A stretch of 64,000 nucleotides of DNA from Paenibacillus harenae (GTDB lineage: Bacteria; Bacillota; Bacilli; Paenibacillales; Paenibacillaceae), in the NCBI RefSeq assembly GCF_030812415.1, contig NZ_JAUSST010000003.1, positions 434,001-498,000 on the forward strand, given 5' to 3'. Made by a program: the position numbers and the translations under genes. Within the stretch, counting starts at the first letter, position 1. The number at the start of each line of letters is the position of its first letter. The notes beneath the pieces are model-generated. The model had not been told where the DNA came from and searched no databases. It saw only the letters and a program-made list of their open reading frames with translations. Of this stretch, positions 28,015-36,814 are shown piece by piece.

Positions 28015-28794
28015 ATGTTCGCATCGGTAAGAAGAGATAAAATTATACAGTGGCTTCAACGCCATGAGCAGCTGATCGTTAAGGAGTTGGCGAAAGAGTT
28101 TAACGTATCGGAAGGGACGCTTCGCACCGATCTGCGCATGCTCGAGGAAGAGGGCGTCATTGAGAGGACGCATGGCGGCGCGGTGCTGGCGAAGCGAAAG
28201 TCCGTCTACCGGGAGAGCGCCACCCCGTCGAGAAGCGAAGTGAACTATGCAGAGAAGCAGGCGATCGGCCTTCAAGCGGCGAACCTCGTATCGAAGGGGC
28301 AATGCATATTGCTTGATGCGAGCTCGACGGTACTGGAAGTTGCCAAGGCGCTTGCCGATTACGATTATATTACGGTTGTCACTAATGGACTTGATGCCGC
28401 CATGGTATTGAATCAGAATCCTCGGATCAACGTCATACTGATCGGCGGAGTGCTTCGTTCCGGCTCGCGGACGGTCGAGGGCGTGCTTGGCAAAGGGATA
28501 TTGGACGGCATCCATGGCGACTTGTTTTTCACCTCGGCGGAAGGTGTAAGCATGGAAGAGGGGATGACGGATTTCAGCCTATATGAAGCTGAATTGAAAA
28601 AGCAGATGGCGGCGAACGCGCGAATGACTATTGCGCTGGCTGATCATACGAAGCTCGGGAGACGCTCCATAGCGACATCGGTCTCTTTCGATCGGATCGA
28701 TACGCTTATTACGGACGACAAGGCCGATTCCGATTATTTGAGGCGGATTAAGGGCATTCGCGTCGTTATTGCGTCAACAAACGTCAATAAATGA
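28015..28794 (+). CDS. DeoR/GlpR-family transcriptional regulator
   Basis: 259 aa. N-terminal DeoR helix-turn-helix at residues 5-60 (VKELAKEFNVSEGTLRTDLR, then GVIERTHGGAVL). C-terminal sugar-phosphate sensor domain (DeoRC) with LLDASSTVLEVAKAL, VVTNGLDAAMVL and LIGGVLRSGSRTVEG. Strong ATAGGAGG ribosome site. Followed by an AraL-like phosphatase and an AraM-like dehydrogenase, so a phosphorylated polyol or sugar is the likely effector. Confidence 0.92.
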   Translation: MFASVRRDKIIQWLQRHEQLIVKELAKEFNVSEGTLRTDLRMLEEEGVIERTHGGAVLAKRKSVYRESATPSRSEVNYAEKQAIGLQAANLVSKGQCILLDASSTVLEVAKALADYDYITVVTNGLDAAMVLNQNPRINVILIGGVLRSGSRTVEGVLGKGILDGIHGDLFFTSAEGVSMEEGMTDFSLYEAELKKQMAANARMTIALADHTKLGRRSIATSVSFDRIDTLITDDKADSDYLRRIKGIRVVIASTNVNK

Positions 28795-28906
28795 AGATCG
28801 TTTGGTTGCGAATGAAAACGGCGATAATCGAACACAATCGTTGACATATAGTGATAAACGGCGAGACAATAGAAGCAGGATAAAGCGAGGGAGGAAGCCT
28901 GGACTT

Positions 28907-29713
28907 ATGCTGCTTGAACATATAGATGGGTTCATAATCGACCTGGACGGTACGGTGTACAGAGGCGTTGAGGCGATTGACGGAGCGAAGGAAACGATTG
29001 ATGCCTTGCGGAAGCGGAATCTGCCGGTCGTTTTTCTAAGCAATCGCGGGAATATATCGCGGGCGATGTGCGTAGTGAGACTTGGCCGTATCGGGATTGA
29101 CGTAAGGCCCGAGCAAATATTGCTTACCTCGACCGTAACGGGGCAATATTTGCGGAAGCATGCGCCGGAGGCGAAAGTGTGGACGCTCGGCGACCGGGGC
29201 TTGCGGGAGGAACTGGCCGAGCAAGGCGTGACGTTGGCCATGCATCCGGAGGAAGCGGATAAGCTCGTGATAACGCTGCATGAGAATTTAACGTATTCCG
29301 AGCTGAACGATGCATTCCGTGCGGCGCGAAGCGGTGCGGAGATTATTGCAACGAACGAGGATAAGTCGTTCCCGGGCGAGAATGGCGAATCGATTGATGT
29401 AGCCGGCATGATTGGAGCGATCGTTGCAACGACCGGTCAGCAGGTTCAAGTGGTCATCGGCAAACCATCCCAAATCATGGCGGATGCGGCTCTTCATGCA
29501 CTAGGCTTATCGCCGGAGCGTTGCCTCGTTATCGGCGACAGCATCGCCTCGGACATTGCGCTCGGAAAGCGTGCAGGCATGCGGACGGCGCTTGTGCTGA
29601 GCGGCTCGTCAACAAGAGAGCATGGAGAGAATGCGGTTGACAGACCGGATTATATTTGGGATTCATTAGCCGATTTGCTGATCGAGCTGGAGAGGGAGGA
29701 GCTGAGCGCATGA
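28907..29713 (+). CDS. HAD superfamily IIA sugar-phosphate phosphatase, AraL/NagD type
   Basis: 268 aa from the ATG at 28907 after a GGGAGGAAG site. HAD motifs: I with FIIDLDGTVYRG (nucleophile and acid/base Asp), II with VVFLSNRGNISR, III with VVIGKPSQI, IV with LVIGDSIASDIALG. The type IIA cap lies between motifs II and III. Such enzymes dephosphorylate sugar or polyol phosphates and can have a housecleaning role. Its stop overlaps the dehydrogenase start (ATGA). In Bacillus subtilis araL likewise precedes araM, inside the arabinose operon. Confidence 0.88.
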   Translation: MLLEHIDGFIIDLDGTVYRGVEAIDGAKETIDALRKRNLPVVFLSNRGNISRAMCVVRLGRIGIDVRPEQILLTSTVTGQYLRKHAPEAKVWTLGDRGLREELAEQGVTLAMHPEEADKLVITLHENLTYSELNDAFRAARSGAEIIATNEDKSFPGENGESIDVAGMIGAIVATTGQQVQVVIGKPSQIMADAALHALGLSPERCLVIGDSIASDIALGKRAGMRTALVLSGSSTREHGENAVDRPDYIWDSLADLLIELEREELSA

Positions 29714-30867
29714 GTTTGAACGAGATTAGGAAAGCGGCGGCACGGATCGTGGGCTTCGATCCGAAGACGCTGGACATGGGTCCAGTCGTATTGGAGGCAG
29801 GCGCCCTGCGGCAGGTTGCTCCATATTTGAAGGAACGCGGTTATAAACAAGTGTCGATCGTTGCGGACGAAACGACTTACGAAGTTGCCGGGAGACGACT
29901 GTATGATGCAATCGCCACCGAAGGCATCTCGGCGCATGTCACGAAGATCACGCCGAACAAGCAAGGCGACGTCATCGCCGACGAAGCATCCGTCGTGCAG
30001 CTGATGCTGGATGCGAAGGCGAAGAAGGCGGAGGTCATCGTTGCTGTCGGCTCTGGGACGCTTCATGATATTGCCAGGTTTACGGCCTATACAATCGGCA
30101 TTCCGTTCCTATCAGTGCCGACTGCTCCGTCGGTCGACGGCTTCAATCCCAAAGGCGCCCCGCTCATTATTCGCGGAGACAAGCAGACGATACAGACGAT
30201 CCGACCGGAAGCGATCTTCGCCGACTTGGACGTTCTCGTTGAAGCGCCGCCTGCGCTCGTCGCCGCGGGCTTTGGCGATATGCTCGGCAAGTATACGTCG
30301 CTGTTCGACTGGAAGTTCGGCAGCATAACGTCGGGAGAAGTGTACGAGCAAGTGGTTGCGGATATTACGATGAAGGCGCTGCTCGATTGCGTGGCGCATG
30401 TCGATGAGATTGCGGAGCGCAAGGAAGAAGGCATTCGTCTGCTTACGGCAGCGTTGCTGGACTCGGGCTTCGCGATGCTCGTGTTCGGGCAATCGCATTC
30501 GGCCTCCGGCGCGGAGCATCATCTCTCCCACTTCTGGGAAACGACGTTCCTGCGCGAGGACAGGAGGCAGATCCTGCACGGAGCGAAGGTTGGCGTTGCA
30601 TGCGCGGAAATATCGGCGTATTATCGTACGATTATTGGCGATGTATCGGCTAAGCTTCCTGCAGAGCAGCAAGATGCGGTTAAGCTAGAGCTGGCGAAGG
30701 TGCCGGACGAGGCAGAAATCCGTCGCTTGTTAACCAAGGTAGGCGGCCCCTCGCAGCCATCCGATCTTGGCATCGACAGCGAGCTGCTTGCCGCCGGTCT
30801 GCGCGAAGCGCACCGCATTCGCCCGAACCGCTCCACGATGTTGAAGTTTTACAACGATAATCGATAA
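29710..30867 (+). CDS. egsA: Glycerol-1-phosphate dehydrogenase, AraM/EgsA family
   Basis: 385 aa from the ATG at 29710; a longer upstream frame would lie inside the phosphatase gene. Iron/zinc-dependent polyol dehydrogenase fold: nucleotide-binding EVIVAVGSGTLHDIARF at about residue 110, SVPTAPSVDGFNPKGAPL with a metal-ligand Asp region, and the downstream histidine ligand region SGAEHHLSHFWE. It reduces dihydroxyacetone phosphate to sn-glycerol-1-phosphate, the archaeal-type stereoisomer, which Bacillus AraM supplies for heptaprenylglyceryl phosphate lipids. Here it is controlled by a DeoR gene and separated from any arabinose genes. Family assignment is firm; metabolic role is inferred. 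Confidence 0.88.
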   Translation: MSLNEIRKAAARIVGFDPKTLDMGPVVLEAGALRQVAPYLKERGYKQVSIVADETTYEVAGRRLYDAIATEGISAHVTKITPNKQGDVIADEASVVQLMLDAKAKKAEVIVAVGSGTLHDIARFTAYTIGIPFLSVPTAPSVDGFNPKGAPLIIRGDKQTIQTIRPEAIFADLDVLVEAPPALVAAGFGDMLGKYTSLFDWKFGSITSGEVYEQVVADITMKALLDCVAHVDEIAERKEEGIRLLTAALLDSGFAMLVFGQSHSASGAEHHLSHFWETTFLREDRRQILHGAKVGVACAEISAYYRTIIGDVSAKLPAEQQDAVKLELAKVPDEAEIRRLLTKVGGPSQPSDLGIDSELLAAGLREAHRIRPNRSTMLKFYNDNR

Positions 30868-30879
30868 GCGCCACAAACA

Positions 30880-30910
30880 AGAAGCGAGCGGATGTCCGCT
30901 CGCTTCTTTG
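30880..30910 (+). terminator. Strong terminator after egsA
   Basis: AGAAGCGAGCGG and its exact complement CCGCTCGCTTCT flank a four-base loop, followed by TTTG. Confidence 0.9.
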
Positions 30911-31146
30911 CATTTGACTAAACCAACCTGTTCATTCGCAGTCCCCTACGATGCGAACCTCAATAGAATCGTTTTGCGAAGCTAATTTTGTATTGCCTAT
31001 TTAGTTCGACGAAAGGCAATCGAACCACACTTCCCTCCGAGCTTCGCCATATTAGTTCGAAAAAAATCGAACGATCGTGCGATCCCCCGATATCGGACGA
31101 ACAGCTCTCCGCACCCGTTATTGAGTAATCCCCGCCCCTATGTTGG

Positions 31147-31169
31147 GTTACAGCGAAGATCCATTATAG
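31147..31169 (+). repeat. Dispersed intergenic repeat, copy A
   Basis: GTTACAGCGAAGATCCATTA (first 20 bases) matches the copy at 60072-60094 in 20 of 23 positions, same orientation. Confidence 0.6.
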
Positions 31170-31191
31170 GTGATTGGATGGTAAGGTACAG

Positions 31192-32436
31192 TTAATTAGT
31201 GTTAGTAATACCAACCAGCCTCCATGGGGAAACCTCGGTGGCGCGCTGAAACGAAAAGTTGTAAAAGACGTTTCGCTCGGGCACGTTCCGCATCACGATG
31301 GTAATCGGCAGAGTCACGGTTGCGGACAAGCTGCTATCATCTTCGGAGTCGATTTTGCCGTTTCCTATGCTTATGCCGCCGTTATCGCTTCCGTTTCCTT
31401 TCTCGGATGCCTTACGTTCGCTCCCTTCATTCTTCTTGCGATGCGGTTCTTTGACGGACACAAGCGCATCCATCGTTAGAATCCACTTCACGACTTCCTC
31501 TTCGGGCATCCCTTTAGTTAACTGCCTCAGCATATGCTCATCCTGATGGTTCATGACGACAACGAAAAGTTTGGCGAGCGAAGCGGGGGAAGCGGCATCG
31601 AACAACGGTTCAAGCTTTCCTCCTGCCTTGTGCACCATGAGCTGATGCGCCAAGTCCGGATATTCCGACTTATGCGTGCTGCTGCCGAGGAAGTGGATGC
31701 AGAAGTGGCCCGAGAAGCCGTTCTCCGGGATGCCGTCTCCGCCATGAGGCATGCCGTTCATCGACGCGGCAATCCAACCCTTCTCCGATTGGACGAGGAT
31801 GGCCTTGCGCTTCCAGCTCCAGCTGCCGCCGTAGATTTGCTTCATCGTTGCCGTGTCCGCTTTCGTTAGCGGCTGCACGTCGGCATGGTCGCTGCCGGCG
31901 CGGCGCTGCACGCGGAAGGACAATCCCGATTCCAGGTCGGTTACGTTGAAAATGCTCTTATTGGGGAGGGTCTGTTTCACCGTTTCCCATGAGGACATAC
32001 TACCGTAATGCTGCTTGCGCAGCCCTTCAACCAGACGCAGCAGCATGCCAGACGACTTGTCCGGCAACAATAGCCTTTCGTGCGAGTCCTCGTTCCATAG
32101 ATCGCCCGTTGCCTCCAGCCGATAATGTACCAGCTTGTCGTCCTTCTGCAGCTCTACTTCGACATCGGGCAAAATTTCGGCGGTTTCCGTCCGTTCCTTC
32201 TTTGCAAGCTTTAATGCTTTGGCCAATTGGGGGCCGCTCATATCGAGCTTGCTCTCCAAAGCCGCATGTCTGCTGGCTCGTACCGCGATCGACAAGGTGG
32301 CTGCCGGTTGCGGCTTTTTACCGGCATTCCCTTGCGCGCGCACGATGCTTCCAACGTTAGTCCCTACAACAGTCGCAGCCATCACGGCCGCTGTCGTCAT
32401 TATAATTGCCATATGCAATGCGATCCTTCGTTCCAT
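31192..32436 (-). CDS. Secreted or membrane-anchored protein of unknown function
   Basis: 414 aa, not recognised as a named family. N-terminal membrane helix or signal peptide at residues 8-30. Residues about 40-190 are a charged alpha/beta region. The most conserved-looking part (about 165-275) has GWIAASMNGMPHGG, NGFSGHFCIHFLGSSTH and DLAHQLMVHKAGG. The His/Cys pattern in GHFCIHF resembles the active-site loop of YkuD-like transpeptidases but the match is weak. A Lys/Glu/Gly-rich low-complexity stretch lies near 330-360. Start has a GGAGG site 7 nt upstream. Divergent from a VanW gene, hinting at a cell-envelope role. Confidence 0.65.
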   Translation of the reverse strand: MERRIALHMAIIMTTAAVMAATVVGTNVGSIVRAQGNAGKKPQPAATLSIAVRASRHAALESKLDMSGPQLAKALKLAKKERTETAEILPDVEVELQKDDKLVHYRLEATGDLWNEDSHERLLLPDKSSGMLLRLVEGLRKQHYGSMSSWETVKQTLPNKSIFNVTDLESGLSFRVQRRAGSDHADVQPLTKADTATMKQIYGGSWSWKRKAILVQSEKGWIAASMNGMPHGGDGIPENGFSGHFCIHFLGSSTHKSEYPDLAHQLMVHKAGGKLEPLFDAASPASLAKLFVVVMNHQDEHMLRQLTKGMPEEEVVKWILTMDALVSVKEPHRKKNEGSERKASEKGNGSDNGGISIGNGKIDSEDDSSLSATVTLPITIVMRNVPERNVFYNFSFQRATEVSPWRLVGITNTN

Positions 32437-32579
32437 CGTGCAACCTCCGCTCCATATTATGCATGTCCGTTTTAGATTTTGCTACGCGGACTACATTTAT
32501 GTGACGGCGACCTTTGTATGATTCGATGTTTTTTGAATCATACTATGTCGGATAAATGGCAATAAGGGGGAACACGCTT

Positions 32580-33545
32580 TTGTTGTACAATATTGCATTA
32601 TCTATTCTGCTTCTTATTCAACCTGCAGAAGCTTTAACGGCGGCGGTAGACGCCGATGCCGTCAAAGATCGGCAGCCTTCCCTGACTATCCAGTATAAAG
32701 GGCAATCATTAAAGGAGGCGAGAAGCTCGGAGTATACGTATCCTTTGCCCGGCGTTCCGATTGTAAACGAACCAAAGCTAGACGGTCTTATGGATGAAGT
32801 GGATAAACGTACGTATATGCCGCCGGTAGACGCGACGCTCGACGGGGGTGGCGGAATCATCCCGGAGAGAACAGGATACAGGCTTGACCGAAGCAAGTTT
32901 CAAGAGCAATTTTACGGCTACATATTCGAAGGTGGAAGCTCCGCCTTGGAAGTCCCTATGAAGCCGGTATACCCCCGAGTGGACAGCGAGCTGATGTCCT
33001 CGATTCGGGTGAAACGAATTGGACTATATACGACATACTACAACAGCCGAAATAAAAACCGTTCGCATAACATTCAACTCGCGGCCAAAGCGATCAACAA
33101 CCGCGTCGTATTCCCGAACGAAACTTTTTCGTTCAACGAAACCGTCGGCAAGCGTACGGAAGCCAAAGGATATATGCGCGCGCCCGTCATTGTAAGGGGA
33201 GAAGTCTCCGAAGGGATAGGCGGCGGCATATGCCAAATCTCGTCCACCTTGTTCAACGCGGCAGACCGCGCAGGGCTGCAAATCGTGAACCGTTACTCGC
33301 ATAGCCGCCATGTCCCCTACGTGCCGCCGGGCCGAGATGCAACCGTAAGCTGGCACGGCCCGGACTTCGTATTCAAAAACAAATACAACGAGCCGATCCT
33401 CATCAGGGCGTATGCGCAAAATGGAACGGCCAGCATTATGATCTACTCAGCGGATACGGTGAACGAAAAGCCTCGCGAAGTGCCGAGCGCGTCCAAGAAG
33501 CTGCCAGAGGAAATCAAAACCGAGATGAAAACGGTCGGACGGTAA
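32580..33545 (+). CDS. VanW family secreted protein
   Basis: 321 aa if translation starts at the TTG at 32580, which lies 9 nt after AAGGGGG; an in-frame ATG at 32556 has no ribosome site. A hydrophobic leader (LLYNIALSILLLIQPAEA) is probably a signal peptide. The VanW domain covers about residues 140-290: NIQLAAKAINNRVVFPNETFSFN and the signature GGGICQISSTLFNAADRAGL, then YVPPGRDATVSW. VanW proteins are associated with peptidoglycan and glycopeptide response, but the biochemical role is not established. Confidence 0.85.
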   Translation: MLYNIALSILLLIQPAEALTAAVDADAVKDRQPSLTIQYKGQSLKEARSSEYTYPLPGVPIVNEPKLDGLMDEVDKRTYMPPVDATLDGGGGIIPERTGYRLDRSKFQEQFYGYIFEGGSSALEVPMKPVYPRVDSELMSSIRVKRIGLYTTYYNSRNKNRSHNIQLAAKAINNRVVFPNETFSFNETVGKRTEAKGYMRAPVIVRGEVSEGIGGGICQISSTLFNAADRAGLQIVNRYSHSRHVPYVPPGRDATVSWHGPDFVFKNKYNEPILIRAYAQNGTASIMIYSADTVNEKPREVPSASKKLPEEIKTEMKTVGR

Positions 33546-33578
33546 TAGCAGGACGATAAAAAAGTGAAATCATCAACT

Positions 33579-33640
33579 AGGTTGTTCCGAAAAAGCCGCG
33601 TATGAAACACGCGTGCTCAAGGGACAACCTTTTTCATTTT
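33579..33640 (+). terminator. Terminator after the VanW gene
   Basis: AGGTTGTTCC at 33579-33588 pairs with GGGACAACCT at 33621-33630, with an inner CGCG hairpin, followed by TTTTCATTTTT. Confidence 0.75.
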
Positions 33641-33645
33641 TAGTA

Positions 33646-33675
33646 TTGACGCCTCGTTATGAAAACGCTTATAAT
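33646..33675 (+). promoter_or_regulatory. Sigma-A promoter of the lacI-type gene
   Basis: TTGACG at 33646-33651 and perfect TATAAT at 33670-33675 with an 18-nt spacer. Confidence 0.65.
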
Positions 33676-33680
33676 TCAGT

Positions 33681-33703
33681 TAAACGATTACGTAAACGAT
33701 TAC
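33681..33703 (+). promoter_or_regulatory. Tandem LacI-type half-sites before lacI-type gene
   Basis: TAAACGATTAC occurs at 33681-33691 and again at 33693-33703, just downstream of the -10. The same element forms the palindrome at 34776-34801, so the regulator probably controls itself. Confidence 0.6.
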
Positions 33704-33725
33704 CTAAAGGAACGAGGACTTACCG

Positions 33726-34730
33726 ATGAGCATTAAGGAAGTGGCCAAACGAGCCAACGTATCTACCGCCACCGTATCTCATGTGATCAACGGAACCCGT
33801 TACGTCGCGAACGAGACGAAGATGAGAGTGCTGGAGGTCATGAAGGAGCTGAAGTACCAGCCGAACAGCGTCGCGCGAAGTCTGCGCAGCAAGCAGTCGA
33901 AGATTATCGGGCTGATGGTGCCGATTCTGCCTAACGATACGGCGAGCTTCTTCTTCATGTCTATCGCTCAAGGAATTGAAAGCGTTCTTACGGAAAAGGG
34001 CTATAGCCTGATCCTCAGCAATACGAAGGATGATAGCGCTATGGAGCAAGCGCAGGTGAAGATGTTCAACTCCCAATTGATCGACGGGTTGATCATGGCG
34101 CCGACGTACGAGGAGCATGCCTACTTGGATACGTTGAGGACCGGCGATTATCCGGTCGTCTTCATCGACCGCAAGCCCACGGAAGCGCAAGGCGACTGCG
34201 TATTGACCGAAGGAGCGAGAGGCGCTTACGAGGCGGTTGCCCATCTAATCGGCAAAGGGCACGAGCGGATCGGCTTTATAACCGGCTCGCTTGGCTTGAC
34301 GACTAGCGATGAACGTTTGGCCGGGTATAAGCAGGCTTTGGCGGATAACGGAGTGCCGATAGAGGAACAACTTATACAGGTAGCGGATTCCACCAATTCG
34401 AGCTTTGACAGCGGATATAGGCTGACGCAGAAGCTTATTACGAATCATCATATTACGGCTCTGTTCGTGGCGAACAACGTGATGACGATGGGCGCGCTGC
34501 ACTATTTGCAGGAAAATAACATTGCAGTGCCTGACGATATCGCGATCATCGGCTTCGATGATTACGAATGGGCCAGAGTAACGAGACCGGCGTTGTCCAT
34601 GGTCAAACAGCCCTCGTTCGAGCTTGGAGAGGCCGCGGCGAATATTTTGCTGGAGCGGATCGAGAATCCCGACGCGGAATACAAGGAAGTCAGGCTGCCG
34701 ACCGAGCTGATTATTAGAGGTTCTTCTTAA
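33726..34730 (+). CDS. LacI-family regulator of the fructan operon
   Basis: 334 aa. LacI helix-turn-helix at residues 2-50 (SIKEVAKRANVSTATVSHVINGTRYV) with the hinge SVARSLRSKQSKIIGLMVP, then a periplasmic-binding-type effector domain (GLIMAPTYEEHAYLD, VFIDRKP, AIIGFDDYEWARVTRPALS). Its own promoter carries tandem half-sites and the next operon carries the full palindrome. Expected to repress until a fructo-oligosaccharide or its phosphate is present. Confidence 0.93.
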   Translation: MSIKEVAKRANVSTATVSHVINGTRYVANETKMRVLEVMKELKYQPNSVARSLRSKQSKIIGLMVPILPNDTASFFFMSIAQGIESVLTEKGYSLILSNTKDDSAMEQAQVKMFNSQLIDGLIMAPTYEEHAYLDTLRTGDYPVVFIDRKPTEAQGDCVLTEGARGAYEAVAHLIGKGHERIGFITGSLGLTTSDERLAGYKQALADNGVPIEEQLIQVADSTNSSFDSGYRLTQKLITNHHITALFVANNVMTMGALHYLQENNIAVPDDIAIIGFDDYEWARVTRPALSMVKQPSFELGEAAANILLERIENPDAEYKEVRLPTELIIRGSS

Positions 34731-34775
34731 ATCTAGAAGAGCCTCCCCTGGAAAAGGTAAAAGCTATAGATATTA

Positions 34776-34801
34776 CGTAATCGTTTACGTAAACGATTAC
34801 G
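34776..34801 (+). promoter_or_regulatory. 26-bp perfect palindromic operator of the fructan operon
   Basis: CGTAATCGTTTAC followed directly by its exact reverse complement GTAAACGATTACG. It lies 27 nt before the first permease start codon and shares its half-site with the lacI-type promoter. Confidence 0.8.
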
Positions 34802-34827
34802 CGAGAAAGGAAAGGGGCAAATAACCG

Positions 34828-35799
34828 ATGAAGAAATCCAATAACGCCGCCGCCGCTCCATCGCAAGGCATCATTCGTCCAACTGCCATATCTCGTAACC
34901 GATTATGGCCGAAGATCCGGCAAAACTATGAGCTATACTTATTTATTTTGCCGGCGGTCTTATTGTATCTCGTATTCAAGTATTACCCGATGTACGGCGT
35001 TCAAATCGCTTTCAAAGATTTTCGCGCGAGCAAAGGCATCTGGGGCAGCGAATGGGTAGGTTTAGAGCATTTCCAGCGGTTTTTCGAGGCGTACAACTTC
35101 TGGCCGATTATGGAAAACACGCTTCTCCTGAGCGTATACTCGCTCGTATTCAGCTTTCCGGTGCCGATCCTCGTCGCGTTGATGCTGAATCAGATGATGG
35201 CTAAGCGGTACAAGAAGTTCGTGCAAACGGTCATCTATGCGCCGCATTTTATATCTACCGTCGTGCTGATCGGCATGCTGAACGTCTTCTTATCTCCGAA
35301 CAGCGGGCTCGTCAACCACGTCATCGCTTTCTTTGGCGGTGATCCGATCCTGTTCATGGCCGACGAAGGATGGTTCCGGCCGCTGTACGTGCTGTCAGGC
35401 ATTTGGCAGGAGACCGGCTTCGCAACGATTATTTATTTGGCGGCGCTGGCGGGCGTTAATCCCGAGCTTCATGAAGCGGCGATCATGGACGGGGCGAGCA
35501 AGTGGAAACGGGTGAAGCACGTCGACATCCCGAGCATTTTGCCGACGATCATCATTCTGATGGTGCTTGCAGTCGGCAACATCATGAGCATCGGCTTCGA
35601 GAAAGCGTATCTGATGCAAAGCGATCTGAACTATGGGACCTCGAACATTATTCCGACTTACGTGTACGAGCTCGGTATTCAGAAGGCGCAGTACAGCTTC
35701 TCCGCCGCGATCGGACTGTTCAATTCCATCATCAACGTCGTGCTGCTTGTAACGGTGAACCGCTTAGCCAAGAGGCTGACGGAAACGAGCTTATGGTAA
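34828..35799 (+). CDS. ABC transporter permease, LplB type (fructan operon)
   Basis: 323 aa, about six membrane helices after a hydrophilic N-terminus of about 35 residues. LPAVLLYLVFKYYPMYGVQIAF (shown in part) and EAA loop HEAAIMDGASKWKRVKH mark it as LplB-like. AAAGGAAAGGGG ribosome site. First gene of the operon under the palindrome. It pairs with the next permease to import fructan oligosaccharides. Confidence 0.93.
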   Translation: MKKSNNAAAAPSQGIIRPTAISRNRLWPKIRQNYELYLFILPAVLLYLVFKYYPMYGVQIAFKDFRASKGIWGSEWVGLEHFQRFFEAYNFWPIMENTLLLSVYSLVFSFPVPILVALMLNQMMAKRYKKFVQTVIYAPHFISTVVLIGMLNVFLSPNSGLVNHVIAFFGGDPILFMADEGWFRPLYVLSGIWQETGFATIIYLAALAGVNPELHEAAIMDGASKWKRVKHVDIPSILPTIIILMVLAVGNIMSIGFEKAYLMQSDLNYGTSNIIPTYVYELGIQKAQYSFSAAIGLFNSIINVVLLVTVNRLAKRLTETSLW

Positions 35800-35814
35800 G
35801 GAGGCTAACGAGTC

Positions 35815-36711
35815 ATGAATGCTCTGTTTAGAAGAAAGTCAAAAGGCGACCTAACATTCGATATCGCCAATTATACGCTGCTAACGATCGGGATGCTGCT
35901 GATCCTCTATCCGCTCTATTTCGTGTTCATCGCATCGTTCAGCGACCCCAATATGATTTATTCCGGCGAAATCTGGCTGCTGCCCAAAGGGCTGACGCTG
36001 GACGGCTACGAGCGGATCTTCGCCGATGCGACGATATGGATCGGATACGGCAATTCATTGTTGTATGCCGTCGTCGGCACGGTTATTAGCGTGACGGTCA
36101 CGCTGCTGGCGGCTTATCCGCTCGCCCGCAGGGATTTTATCGGCAGAGGGTTGTTTATGTGGTTCTTCATGTTCACGATGTTTTTCGGCGGGGGCCTTAT
36201 TCCGACCTACTTGCTCATCAAGGATTTGAACATGATCAACACGATCTGGGCGCTCGTTATTCCGGGTGCGGGAAGCGTGTTCAACATCATTATCGTGCGC
36301 ACATTTTTCCAGAGCACTATTCCCGACGAAATGCGGGAGGCGGCCTTCATCGACGGCTGTACGAATACGCGCTTTTTCTTCAGTATGGTCATCCAGCTGT
36401 CGAAGCCGATCATTGCGGTTATGGTGCTTTATCACGTCGTCGGCTTCTGGAACGGCTTCTTCGACGCCATGATTTATTTGAACGAGGAATCGAAGTATCC
36501 GCTTCAACTCGTCCTGCGCAATATTCTTGTGCAAAATCAGGTGAACTCCAGCATGATGATCGACGTGGAATCGTATGCCGCCAAGCTTCGAGTCACCGAG
36601 TTGATCAAATACGGCGTCATCATCATCGCAAGCCTTCCGCTGCTGATCTTGTACCCGTTCCTGCAGCGATATTTCGTCAAAGGGGTCATGATCGGCTCCA
36701 TCAAGGGCTAA
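35815..36711 (+). CDS. ABC transporter permease, YtcP type (fructan operon)
   Basis: 298 aa, MalG-like, six membrane helices. EAA loop REAAFIDGCTNTRFFFSMV and the family C-terminus LQRYFVKGVMIGSIKG. TAAGGAGG ribosome site; 15 nt after the first permease. No ATPase gene is in the locus, so a shared MsmX-like ATPase elsewhere is expected. Confidence 0.93.
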   Translation: MNALFRRKSKGDLTFDIANYTLLTIGMLLILYPLYFVFIASFSDPNMIYSGEIWLLPKGLTLDGYERIFADATIWIGYGNSLLYAVVGTVISVTVTLLAAYPLARRDFIGRGLFMWFFMFTMFFGGGLIPTYLLIKDLNMINTIWALVIPGAGSVFNIIIVRTFFQSTIPDEMREAAFIDGCTNTRFFFSMVIQLSKPIIAVMVLYHVVGFWNGFFDAMIYLNEESKYPLQLVLRNILVQNQVNSSMMIDVESYAAKLRVTELIKYGVIIIASLPLLILYPFLQRYFVKGVMIGSIKG

Positions 36712-36814
36712 TGTCCTTGTCCAACCGATTGTCGCCGTGCTCCGTATTTCCGCGGATCGGACCCGGTTGATAATAGATAAAAAAAAGCGTTAATCCAAAG
36801 GGAGGATCTCAACA

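Larger units (their letters stand above)
30868..31191 (+). other. Intergenic region with terminator and dispersed repeat
   Basis: A 324-nt gap between converging genes. It has the terminator at 30880-30910 and one copy of the GTTACAGCGAA repeat (31147-31169). Several TCGAAC/GTTCGA-type inverted bits are present near 31010-31075. No gene seen. Confidence 0.55.
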
